A stretch of DNA of 64,000 bases from contig CABFPE010000078.1 of assembly GCA_900660155.1 (NCBI GenBank), positions 345,686 through 409,685 on the forward strand. The letters run 5' to 3'. Under the pieces are notes generated by a model. It did not search any database. It saw only the letters and a program-made list of their open reading frames with translations, and was not told the DNA's origin. Position 1 is the first letter of the stretch; each line of letters begins with the position of its first letter. The translations under genes and the position numbers were made by a program. Shown here in pieces: positions 36,317 through 48,665 of the stretch. Origin of the DNA: Hofstenia miamia (Eukaryota > Xenacoelomorpha > Acoela > Hofsteniidae).

Positions 36317-39300
36317 TGATGTGCGTGTTGAGCTTATTAAATGCCACACGCAAAGTTGAAAAAATGAATTTCTTAACGTACACAAAATTTTACACCCCAC
36401 CGAGAATAAAATTTTCGTTGCTCCAAATTAACAGTTAAAAAATTTTCAATAAAATTTCAAATACAATTTACCTTCATTATAAATTTAATTTTTTCAATGT
36501 ATTATTTAAAATATGTTTTTGTAAAAAATATTACTTAAAATACATATATTGTGGAAAAGAAAACCATACCCGAAAAATATGCGCAACCCATGCAGGTAAA
36601 ACCACGTACTCGCAGTATACGCAAGTATATATATATCTATATAACGTTAAGTACAAGACTTTATATATATGTGTCTACGTTTATTACGTTAACATTATTA
36701 TTTTTATTGTTTAATGCGACAATTTGCTTTTGACTCTTATTCGCTACACATTGTAAGGAATTTACAACAAACGTACTTAGCTTCTATGAAGTAATATTCC
36801 CATAGTAAGTATTGAATGTCATTTAACCACATACTTCTATGATTAACATGTGCAGCATATTAAGATGCCTTGAAAATTCGTCTTAAAAACGAAAAAAACA
36901 GGTATCTGGTTCACTCTAAATTTTAGAAAGTAATCTGCATGTGATCAAACATGCATTAACTGAAAAATGCATATTTTGATTGTATAAATTCCAAGGACAT
37001 ATTACCTCCCAAAATTTACAGTAAGCCAGATAACCTGTTTTCATTCTAATGTGCTTAACAAGTAGAACTTGAATAATTTTAAAATTTTCCGAATAATATT
37101 GAAACGAGCTCCTGATAGGAATTCAACGTAAGAGAGCAAATGTCGGACTGCAGTTGTCGGATATACCACAAAAGAATAGCTATCGCAATGCTTTAAGGCA
37201 TCCGTTAACGATCGATTGCTTGTAGTTAACGATTTAAAAATTTGTCAAGAAGAATCGTCAAGCTCTTATATTTAATGATACAATTTACAAATTATAAATG
37301 ATATATTCTCTCTGTAAAAACACATGTAGTATTTTATAGTGATAGCATAAAGTTCAGCGAGAAGTTTTAAGAGAAGTTTGTCATTGAGCTTGTGTAGTAT
37401 TAAACATATAAAAGCGTTTTCAATAAACAATTATTGTAAACCGATAGAAAATGCATTTCATATAGGAAATGTTTTACCGAACGAATCGCAAAGCGCTTGA
37501 AATTTACTGCTTTTGTCAAATAGTAGGCACTTTACACAAACTAAACCAACAACTCAATCATGGGAAGGAGTTGTTTAAGCGACTTGACAATCGCGAAATT
37601 GCTTCTTCGTTGTGAATTGATTGCAATAAAGACTCTTTAACTTGGCAAAAAAGAAGCTACAAAAGACACTGACGTGTTTTAGCTTCAAAAGCAGAGCTGA
37701 CAGACTTCAAAATTTTAACACTTGTGTTCAAATCCCGAATTGCTATCAAAATGAGCGCTAATGTTTCCCTAAGCGATGGTCATTGTTAAAAAGGGAACTG
37801 AAGAAACTTAAAGGAACAAATTCGAAAACTAAATTTAATATAAACAATACATTTGAAAAAAATTAAGTCTATTAAACAAATCAAATATTGAAAAACGCGT
37901 TAATCAGAAATTTCAAGTATTAAACTTTCATTGATTTATCAAGTCCCAGGACTTTTGCTGCTCCAGCCTCATGGTCTTGGCACTAAATATGTCACTGGGA
38001 CTATGACCATATATAATTGTATATATATATATATATAACATTAAATTGAATACATAACGGAAAATAGGGTCAGGTCGTCAACATCAAAAGACATTAGTTC
38101 AAAAAGAGTTATTTTAACTCATAATTTAAACTTGTGCTATTGATTTTTATTGACGAAGGAATTTTCATAGCCAATGATAATAAAAATATTCATTTGTTAT
38201 ATTCTCCTTTGAATTCACAAAATTGAGACTAATTAAAAATCTGTGAACTAACAGTAGGAACGAAAGTTTGCTGATTCAGGCTGAAGTTAGAAAGAAATCA
38301 ATGGATTTCAGCATAGTTGCCCTGTAAAAGCAACACGGTTATTGTGAATATAAATACAATTAAAACTGAAATTTTGACTGATCACGATCCAATTAGTAAC
38401 AATTGTAGGTTAGATCCAACAAAATAATTAGAGCGGAAACTTGAAAGAAGTTATGAAAACACTCCGCCATTATTTCGCCAATCGTAAGTATTTGTAAGAA
38501 ACAGATTTAATAACACATATCAAATTCATTTAGAAAGCTATTTTAGCACAAACTACTACCAATTTTGTTAAACACGTAAAGCAGAAATTAAGGGAAGCAA
38601 AAAGACGTATATTAGGCGAACGTTTTAAAATACGGCGAAAATTTGGCAAAAATACGCTTTAGGTTGCGATAAACTTTTTAAATTTTGGCTAAAAATGAAC
38701 GTTTAGCGAATTTACACGACCCTCTAACACTCTATATCTAGTTTAGCATGAACACTGGAAGTTTAGGGTTAGTGGGCTACCCCTGCAGCAAATGAGAATT
38801 CTTTAGTGTCTTCATTCATTAAAAAGACTACACTCTTTGAGGTAATAGCTATTTAAGTGAGATTCCGCATTTTAAGAAACAACTAGATTCATTACTACTA
38901 TTATCCTCTTCATTAGAGCTGGGAAAAATCTTTTAGAATATGTGAATTTTCGATTAGTATTTAGCCATTACAAAGGTTAGCTTGATTCAAAACTTTACAA
39001 CAAAATTTGAAATAAAAGAAAAGTATAGAAAATATACATGAATATAATACTTAGTTTGGATTATGTTAATTCTAAAGTATAAGAAGCATTCAACAAGAAG
39101 GCCTGAAGTGGACGATACACAATTATAAACTTAGCATTTAATTTCACCTTGAGCCGCCTAAACATTTTTCAGAATCCACTGCTGGATTCCGTAGGTGGGC
39201 GCCTCAAACTCCTCTATACTACATGCATCAGTATACTAAACTCAAAATGAAACAACAGATTTGGAGACCTATCCTCACCCCAATGCAATTGTCAAGATTC

Positions 39301-40125
39301 CGTTTCACACGTCATTAGCGAGGAAATTGCTAGATAAAGGATTTCCAACACAAAGTGTAAAAGAAACATTAAGCGGTCATTTTAGCATCACAATGACACA
39401 AAAACATTCGCATTTGCGCATCCATCCACTAAAACAAAAGGTTTTTATCAAAACAGCGAAACAAACTTTTCTATAAGAGAGTGTGCGCAAAAGTTTATTG
39501 TATTGTAAACTTTCGATACATGAAACAGCTACGAAGTTCAGCTGGATAGAAAGTACAGATAATAATTGGGTGTTTTGTGAAAAACCGATGCTGATCGATT
39601 TGAAATACCGCATAACAATTAGAATTTAACATATTTCAGCTGGTATTCAAAGAGAAGACTTCAAAGGAAGCGATTTTCTATTTTGCAGTTGAATAGATTC
39701 GATTCATTTTGTCTCGAGTTCGTATTGATTTTGTACTCCATACACATTTTAATAATATATGAAAACTCATTAATGTAATTTCTAAATCCATCTTATTATA
39801 TTTGCTTCAATAGAAATTTGAAATCTATACAATAAGGAAAGGAGGCCGGACTGTATCTGTGATTTGCTGTAATTGATCACGAAAATGAATAGAAGAGTAA
39901 AAACTATCGGTTCTACTTGTAAAACTAAGAAATAGAAAGTAATTCCCAACTTTCCACTTCTAAACGTAAAAATTACACATTGGTCACACAAACACAAACT
40001 AAGGTTAAACAGTGGTACTTTTTTTAACCAATCCAACAAATTCACAAAGGTGCATGCACACACACACTTTTTGAATAGCTTATGGAAATGTTTTCTGTAA
40101 AAATATTAAATGCAATATTCGAAAT

Positions 40126-40400
40126 TTTGAGTAGAGTCGAGTACTCGATCCGACTCGACTCGATCAGAAATTTAAGGATTAACTGTTTTCAAGCCTAGTC
40201 GAGTCGACTCGAATTTTGTTGATTTGATATTGAATAGTAGATTAGACGTTTGCTTTATTGAAAAAAAATTATAATTTAATGATTGAAAAACCTTTTTCAC
40301 AAAAAGCGCTGAAGTTGCATTTGTGATAGAGATGTGCCTAGACATTCGAAATCAGACTTGACTCGGCAAAAAATCCTCGACTTGCAGGGGCTTAGTGATA
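40126..40400. repeat. GAGTCGAGT/CGACTCG-rich repeat
   Basis: GAGTAGAGTCGAGTACTCGA and CCGACTCGACTCGATC near 40126-40176, GTCGAGTCGACTCG near 40198-40212, and a weaker ACTTGACTCGG arm near 40350. Confidence 0.45.
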
Positions 40401-42761
40401 TCCCACATCATAATAATGTACCTTTGAAATTTGTTAGGCAAACAAAAATTGTTGAGTTTTAGCAGCGCCAAATTAATATTTTACGACCTTCAAAGTTAAA
40501 ACGTTAAACATAATTTAGGGATTTTGGCTGATACTTTACAATACATAGTTTAGAGGATGAATTCAAAATTGCATCCAGACCTATTTAGTATTTGGAACCG
40601 TTAAAATGAATAAAAGGAATTTATTATAATTCTGGTGAAATCTCCTCGGGTAGCAAAGTAACTAACGTTATTTGCGTTGTGCCGGAAGATTGGAAATTTG
40701 TAATTACCATTCCGTGCATTTTGACATATTTTATTATCTAAGTTAATTAACGCTCTTGTCCATAAATCGCCCTTGAGTGTAATAAAAAAATTAACACACA
40801 CATTATTCAAACTACAATGGACAGACCTCTAAACTCACAATCTCGACGCTCATAAACTGCTCTAAAGCGTAGAACACTTTAAATAATGAAATCCCCGCTA
40901 TTCAGTTTAGGTATTTGAAAACGAGGAAACATTTTCTAACAAGATTTACCATTCTAAAATTTAATGAAAAAGGTGATTAAGAACATCAATAGTTTCTCAA
41001 TTGATAATACTAAAATTGCCACCATATCGCATAGATATCCTTAATTTTTTATTTATTCCATTGAAACATAATCGAAAATTGAGAAACCCACTCCACTACG
41101 CACCTCTTCCAAACATTTTTTGACACTTTATCATAAATATTAAGGGTTAAAAACGGATTTCTCATTTTTTATAAGGACGCTATTAAAATTTAAACAAGAA
41201 ATTTCAGCAAATTCCAAAAACTTCACGACAGGCGATTTAAATAACGGCAAAAACCAGATAAACTTCTAATATTAAACGTTAATTGCATTTATTATTATTG
41301 CAGGCCCTACTTCACCTCAACTGTTCACTTCAGATCTTGAATAACGTTACAAACATCACAGATTTACTCGAGGGGCAAGGGCCGATTTATGAGCCAACAT
41401 GGGCTTTACTCTAGGAACTAAATAAAATAAAGCTCTGGGGACGTGACGTCTATTTTTCCAGCAACGGTAATATCACAATGTGAAGTGCATAAATACATTT
41501 GTCTGCAATTAAGAATTTTCACTTAACGAACTAATTAGTACATAACATATCGAAAAGCCCAACAATGGATTGGAATGAGAATGGAATTAAAAAGCAATTT
41601 TTGAAAATTAAAAATATTTGGAGGAAGTTGGCTAATGGGTTTGAAACATTGACGCTTGTGGATCGATCGCTGATAATTAAATGGTCACGAAATAAAAACG
41701 GAGAAAGACGATATTGACTGAGTTGACATTAATTCAAATTCAATAACGTCACTTGCCAAGAGAAAATATTGAGTTAATTCTGGAGAAAAGCACTCTCTTT
41801 AGAACCAAGTGCTTGTGCAATCAATAATACTTGTGAAAAGCGTTCGCTCACAGCGACGCCTGCGAATCAGAACAAGTGTTATTAATTTTACACAAAATTC
41901 ATGGTTTCTTAATTTAATTAGAAAATTCCATTCATCACGTACATTAATGCATGTATACATTTCACTGCTTTCATCAATTAATAAGCACTCAGCGAACAGA
42001 CCACCTGCATTGGATGTCCTTCACACTTATCTTCAAGTACTAATTTATGTATTAACAGGCATTTCATGATACGAGACTCATGTCTATCTCGTCCCACGAG
42101 TCCTAATTATTATTGAATCTCATCATTTAACCCCATAAGCCATTCGTTTATCACATGGCATTCTCATGTGCCTGTTCGGACACGTAAATTGAGATGTAGG
42201 GACAACTAGTCACACGAAATTAAGTTTGTTTTAAGTTCATTTATTGGTTGTTTAGAAAACAAATGTTTGAAGGTCAACTTTAAATACATAGTCTTTAAAT
42301 AAAATGAAAATGCAAAAATGATTCGCTACTGGCCCACTTGGGATTGTGCATTTCCTTAATTGAATTGTTTCATTTGATAAACGTCAGCCAAAATTTTTGG
42401 AATTGCCCAAAGAATTTTTTCTTTAGTGCGAAGTTTCGGTAAACTTACGTTTTCTGTCCCAATAACGTGATCTTCACAGTATACTTCCAACATGCAAAAC
42501 ATATATTTCAAACTAACTATTCGTCAAACATTCTAAAAACACTACAGAAAGAGAAAATATCTAATACAAACTAAACGAACTCTTGTCAATTTTTGGGGTG
42601 AGAAAATTTTCGCATAGCACAAAAAAACTAAAGCAGATTTATGAATTGTAAATTTTTTCCGATGTGAACAACGCAATGAATTTGCTTGCATGCAGCTGAA
42701 GCCACCTAAATAATAGGTAGGGACTTGCAGGTGCTCTTTTTTAGCGCCCGAGCCCGTAAAG

Positions 42762-42762
<1 letters not shown>

Positions 42763-42799
<37 letters not shown>

Positions 42800-42862
42800 A
42801 NNNNNNNNNNNNNNNNNNNNNNNNNNNNNNNNNNNNNNNNNNNNNNNNNNNNNNNNNNNNNN

Positions 42863-42892
<30 letters not shown>
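42763..42892. repeat. (TA)n flanking a 62-base assembly gap (N at 42801-42862)
   Basis: Same arrangement as at 20.5 kb. The runs flank an internal AAAAAAA just before the gap. Confidence 0.9.
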
Positions 42893-42896
<4 letters not shown>

Positions 42897-43935
42897 AAAA
42901 CATTAAGTTCACAATAATAGTGGCAGGCACTTGCTACCTAAAACAACTAAAAAGAAAAAGGATGCATTAGCAAGAAGTACCGTAAATCCTCGAGTCTATT
43001 ATATCTGTATACTGCTAAGATCGGGGTTTAGGTATAGTTTAGAATGCCAAATGCTGATTTGATAATCGTTGGTAAATTATGTTTGTTAAATGAATGGATA
43101 CCGTATGTGGGAAGCACAAAACTATTTTGGCATGGCAGATGCGCTTATACCCACTGCATACGTTTAACTTAAAAAAATACAGCCTTAAAAGTTATTGTTC
43201 TTTACCCAAAACCAAAATTTCACTTTAAAAAATTGACATTATTCATCTAAAACCGTATTTTATTTCGAAATTTGAAATTACTTGGATCTAAACTATTTTT
43301 ATTTATTTATTTCAACAATACAAAGTTAAAATCAAAGACAAAAATTTAATAGTATACTAAGGTTATAATTATTATATGACATTTTCGGAGTTCTTATGTA
43401 ACAGGGAATTGATTTCTAAGTTTTGACTTTGACTTATGATAGACCTAGTAATTACATAAATTTTATTGAAAATTGGGGTCTGACAAAGAGAATAGAATTT
43501 TTAACTACACCATAGAAGTATGTTTAACATCAAAATGCAAGAAACAAGTGCAACCTTACAGAAATGTTACATATCACCAATTTATTAAAACAACAATAGA
43601 TCTTTCGAACTTCATCATAAATGAAAATGATTTAAATTTCATAATCATGAATATCACGTTACAAAGAAATAAACGAAAAGAATGGGCACACTATATAATC
43701 TGATTTTTTTAAAGAAAAAATCTATAAATAGTTCGTTGTTGTGAAAGTATTTTGATAAAACTAGCTTTATAATTGTAACTGCATGATTAATAGACCTTTT
43801 TTCTTAAGGAATTTCCTGCGTTTTCCAACGTGCTATATTCTAGACATCGTACAGAAATATTTAAAGTTTTTATATTGATCCACGAGTTTGCATACAATAC
43901 ATATACTTTTATTTAAAATACTGATTATTTTTTTA

Positions 43936-44012
43936 GGCAAGATCGGTATTTTTCGGTATTGTCAAAATACCGCGGTATCGGTTTCGGTATCGGTATACCG
44001 CCGGGCCCTAGT
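43936..44012. repeat. CGGTAT/ACCG-rich degenerate repeat
   Basis: Repeats of CGGTAT and TACCG (GATCGGTATTTTTCGGTATT ... CGGTATACCGCCGGGC). The motif is close to that at 31165-31540. Confidence 0.45.
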
Positions 44013-44535
44013 CGCCTTGCTGTAGCCCTATTAAATGGGAAGTACCACAAATATTTATTTTCGAAACAAAGATGATAAATTAGACTTCTGAAGTCTTGTA
44101 ATTTTTCATAATTACTAAAAACTAGTCGTGGGCAAGAATATATTTTTATGTGAAATCCAAATCCTGACAGTATACGGAAACCATATCGTCTGCACTGAAA
44201 AAGAAACTTAAGCTATTCATCAAAATCGCCTTTTCATTGTAGCAGGATTTAGACAAAGTTCAAAGGAGGTCCATTTTGGGAAAAATCTGGCAATACTGTT
44301 AAATGAAAAGCGTACGGGCACCTCATAGTGTACTATTTAAAACCGAAATTTAATTTTCTTAAGCGTGGAATTTAGGGATGGATTTTGAAATGACCTTCAT
44401 TTTCCTAGCATTTAAGAAATTAAATTTAGAGCGACTTTAGAAAATGTTGAAGCTAAAAACCATTATCTGAATTTAAGCGGCCAGGGTTAATAAACTAAGA
44501 AATTACTCTTCTAAATTGCATTTACGTCTTGTCTA

Positions 44536-44755
44536 ATATTAAATAATCAGAAAAATGTCACGTCCAAGGAATCACAGGATGGAGCTATTTCTCTACCTGC
44601 AGTACATCATCAATGTTTTGCTTCAATTAATGTATTTTCAGAGGCAGAAAATGACACTTTTAATCTTGTTCCACAGGCGATGTTGTGGTGTTTATGGTAG
44701 GCAAACGTGGCACCAACAGCTACCTTTGCAAAACTTTGGTCGTGAAAACCTTTAA
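44536..44755 (+). pseudogene. Degraded coding patch, possibly transposon-derived
   Basis: One frame reads NVTSKESQDGAISLPAV, HHQCFASINVFSEAEND and TFNLVPQ. A one-base shift then gives GDVVVFMVGKRGTNSYLCKT and LVVKTFKQ with stop. The second part resembles the small 'GD-VLV...GK...Y-G-V' beta-barrel tails seen in transposon-related proteins, but I cannot assign the family. An internal acceptor at CCACAG| is an alternative explanation (exon instead of frameshift). Confidence 0.3.
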
Positions 44756-44991
44756 ACAGTAGAGATTAAGAAAATGCTTGATAATCTTGCCAATCATTAA
44801 ATGTATTTTATACTATTCTGCACTGAGTCTCTACATTAATGGGGATAAAAATCACAAGAATAGGCTAGGATGCTTGTGGTACACATTTCAGTTTTGATGA
44901 ATATCTCTTATAACTTGAAATTTTTATTAAAACTGCTTGCGCATAATACCTTAAAGTGCTGATAACTGAAGGTGAAAGCTTCAATGCCTTA

Positions 44992-45526
44992 AGGTGTGTT
45001 CCCACTATCGACTTTTATCAGCAGATTTTAATCGAAAATGCAATTATTTTCGTTCACATTGGCGATTTTTTATCATCCGATTTTTCATCAGAAAAAGCGG
45101 AGTTGGAAGAGCGTTCAGACTATCGATTTTTTATCAGATGATAAATTATCATCTTTTGATTGACAGTAAAAAAAAAACAACATCTGTGTATGGATTGGTT
45201 TGTCTTGGAATGTAAACAATGTTTACATATTTTGAAGTTGAAATATTTCAACGACAATAATTTACGTTTTGGAAGTCTGTTCCCTACTTGAGAAGTAAGC
45301 AATTAGTTTCAAATAGCTATTCGACTAGTTTTAGTACCGTTCAGACTTTTATCAGCTGATAAATTATCAGATGACAGTAATCTGGCTGTTTTGCCAAAAA
45401 ATCGGATGGAGTGTTCAGACTATCGACTTTTATCAGCCGATAAAAAAGCAGATAGAGTGTTCACACTATCGACTTTTATCACCGATTTCTTGACAGATGA
45501 TAAAAGTCGATAGTGGGAACACACCT
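44992..45526. mobile_element. MITE with 28+ bp TIRs, TTA target duplication and iterated internal TIR-like units
   Basis: Left end AGGTGTGTTCCCACTATCGA and right end TCGATAGTGGGAACACACCT are perfect inverted repeats that continue through CTTTTATC. Both ends are flanked by TTA (44989-44991 and 45527-45529), a PIF/Harbinger-like TSD. Inside, the core TTCAGACTATCGA(C/T)TTTTATCAG recurs about four more times (near 45113, 45341, 45412 and 45460), so the element is largely built of degenerate copies of its own terminus. There is no ORF of note. The tight TIR match suggests recent activity. Confidence 0.85.
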
Positions 45527-47469
45527 TTAATCGATTTTCCGTACTGGTGAATGATTGGAAATAATTTTCCAAGCTCTTAGAAACTCACTTTAAAAATTGA
45601 AAATGACCTAACATAATTGCAAAATTGAATATTTTATTCAACTGTTTATCAAACTAATGTTGGGTATAAAATTTGTAACATTGTAACTTAAAGAAATCAA
45701 AAAAATTCCTTAAAATGCAAAAATCACGTCAAAGTGGTACAGACTGATGTATTTCAAAATCAAAAAAATTGATTCAAAACTGGACTTTACATAAAACAGT
45801 TTCACAAATTGTTGAAATGAAGAAATAAGTTAAAACATTATAAACTTCAGCAAACATTGAATAGAAATTCATTTAAATATATAAGAACACTTTCTCTAGT
45901 AGATGAAGAAAAATTAGACATAATTATTTCATTTCTGAGCAAATGATTGAATAAAATACGGGGAATATGGCGCACAGGGAGCAGGTATAGAAAAATTGAT
46001 GTCTAACTGACGTTTTCTTTTCTAATGGCGTCATATTAAGGATGGCAATCAAACACTTCCTGATAAACTAATAAAATAGAATAAATGAGAATTTAAGAAA
46101 ATTCCGCACATTGATAAAAAGCTACGAGTAAAAAATTCCGATTTTTACTTAAATAAGATGAAATGTTTCCGAAAAAACCATCAAATCTTTTCTAAGAAGA
46201 ACAACTAATTTCATTCAACCATGCTACTTTGACTTCTAGTATAACATCGAATTGCATAAATTATGCAAAAATTTTATTGCAAACGGTTCCATGCAGCTTG
46301 CAGTGAATTGATCGAGAAAAGAGTCTCTTTTTTCATACAGTGGCGATTTCAATGGTGTTGACATTTTAAAGAACTCTAGCACAAATGCTAATCAACAAAA
46401 AGAAGAGCATTCATCAAAAGATATGCCCATAACACAAGGTTTCCAAATTTATTCGTAGTTGTCTTAGATATTTTTTTTAATGTGTGGACAAAAAGGTTTA
46501 CATTTTCCAATGTAAACAGGGCAGTTAGGACTAGAAGGTCATCAAAAGCTTGGATAATGACAAACTAGTCGTTCTGTTATTTTTGTTCGCTTTGTCTTAA
46601 ATGATATTGTTGATCATATTTTGGCTTGTTACCCGTAATTCTTACAAGCACCTCATGATTTTCAAAATTTGGCATAAACTTTTCCTTCTAAAAGAAGGAA
46701 CATGAAGATTGTAACAAAACGATTGCTAAAGTTTTATTTCACTGCTGAACGATGATTTTAATCTATTGGATTAAAAAAAATGGTTGGCGCATCAAACTCT
46801 ATACCAACTATCTCAATATGGGGAAATAATTTTTTACAGCATTTTAAATGAATCATGTGCTCTGCAATGAGTAGGAAGAGTTTTTAGCAGTTATTACTAT
46901 GTTAGCAAACAGTACGATGAATAATGCGAATAAATGTTGAAAATAAGGGTATCGGCTTTGTGCAAATATCATAATATGCAGAAAGCAACAAAGTGCTTGG
47001 TATGTTAACAAATAAACAAACCAGATTGATTACCTTTGATTAAACACTCAGCCAGGGTGTTACTGTCATTATCCAACTGGCAATTCGTGGTGAGTGATTG
47101 TACTTAACAGGACTGATAGCAGGACTATTGAAATGCTAATCTGTTTAAACACGTAATTACTTTTGGCAGCTTGATAATCCCCAATTACAATTTCTGCAAT
47201 TGGCAGGGAGCAACAGCACCAACACCTACGCACTTTCAAAATATATGCATATTTTTTGAAAAATTTCATCAAATATTCCGATTTATAAATTCAAATGAAT
47301 TGCAGCATAAACTAAAATTATTCAGCATTTTACTAATTTCAAAAAATTCTTTAATAACAAATCATTTTGCATTCGGACCAAAAACACTACAAAACACTTT
47401 TCAGAGTTGAGGTTGGGATTGACTGTGGGATAAACATTGACTGAGAAGTTAGGAAAAGCCCGACTAGAA

Positions 47470-47790
47470 CAGCCCCAAATAAAGCTCGCCCCATTTAAAT
47501 TAATTCCAATTCAGCCCATTTTATGACTTGTCCCAAAAAATGTCTTAAATTTTTCTGTTTGCTAAACCAAATTTGGGTATGTTAGAAATTTATAATAAAA
47601 TTAAACATTGAAATTGATTGAAACTGAATAAAACAAGTAAATTACATTTTCAACGTATTGTTTACAAATTACATTTCATTCACTGCAATTGCTGTTAATT
47701 TACAGCCACTGCATGTTGCACTATAATAAGTTATTTTAAAATTTCGGTCCATTTATTCAAATACGTCGGCTGACGCTCAGACCATGCATA
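47470..47790 (+). repeat. Dispersed repeat family A, copy 1
   Basis: Shares order and near-identical words with 52750-53065: TAAATTAATTCCAATTC, TTTATGACTT, TTTGGGTATGTTAGAAATTT, ATAATAAAATTAAA and TAATAAGTTATTTT. Same orientation, no coding capacity. Confidence 0.65.
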
Positions 47791-48406
47791 TCTCTGGTTT
47801 GGTTTGACTTGGGGTTAAGGTTTTGGGCTAGAATTCAAATAAAAATAAAATAAGTGTAAAATACAAAGGGAGAGAAAAAATCGAAAATATCAGCCTAAAA
47901 TATGATTAAACACAAAGGCTAAGAAGAAAGGAAAGTAATAAAACCTAAAAATCTGTTCATTGCATCGGAAAGCTCATTTGAATCAGCAATTGACTGTATT
48001 CGTAATAAGCTTTATGAGTTAAATCTTATAACTAGTAGGGAAGTAGAATTCAAAGTAATACTGTGAGAAACTAAACATAGTAAAAGCTCTAGAGCCGGCA
48101 TTGTTGAACTTTATGATTAACTTTACCAGTTCACTCTTATAGCAATATACTAAAGATGAATAAAATCATTTCCAAACAGAAGCAGATTGCGTATTGAAAA
48201 TCATAGCAGAATCCAGGAAAAAAGATTCATTTATAATGATTTTGAATATACAAAAAATTAATTATTTATTCATCGCCAATAATTTCTAAAACACTAGTTG
48301 TCAAAATTTCACAATTCTGTTACAACATTGTTGTATACAATTTGTTTACTCTGTATTTGCTGTGCTCGACTTAACAGCAATTCCATTATAATAGCCTACA
48401 TTTAAA

Positions 48407-48665
48407 CTATAAGAATTCAAAAGTTATTCTTGACCAGATCAAGATTTGCAAGTAAGGTAGCGATTTTTTTGCGTAAAAAAGTGTGTTTAAAAGGGCGCGA
48501 AAAACATTTTTTAATGCGAACAATGAGTATTGTTTCTTAACAAATGCATAAAGCCAATGTACTGCAGAGTATCTCTTGAGATTCTCAGGCGAAAATGAAA
48601 GTCTTTGCGGTGCCTGAAACTTTCCTATGCTTGAAAATACTCTTTCCAATCTGCTGATACGAGAA
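48407..48665 (-). pseudogene. hAT transposase C-terminal (dimerisation) remnant
   Basis: The minus-strand frame reads SRISRLERVFSSIGKFQA then PQRLSFSPENLKRYSAVHWL. The spacing ERVFS-x2-G-x6-R-LS-x-ENL is the hallmark of the hAT C-terminal dimerisation region. The frame ends after about 80 codons, and upstream sequence (to about 48840) is only weakly coding and shifted. The source was probably an autonomous hAT that could have mobilised MITEs such as that at 4284. Confidence 0.62.

Larger units (their letters stand above)
29875..41800. other. Largely non-coding stretch upstream of the ARIH1 exons
   Basis: Contains MITE-like repeats (31.2-31.5 kb, 40.1-40.4 kb) and TA runs. Unassigned open frames include 31844-32110 and 35011-35370 (+). 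The missing ARIH1 RBR exons should lie in this direction but were not recognised. Confidence 0.5.

Noticed and set aside
42706-42970. ORFs on both strands across the second gap
   Set aside because: Same artefact of Ns and (TA)n.
45130-45300. Short ORFs inside 44.99-45.53 kb
   Set aside because: They lie within the MITE and reflect its repeats.
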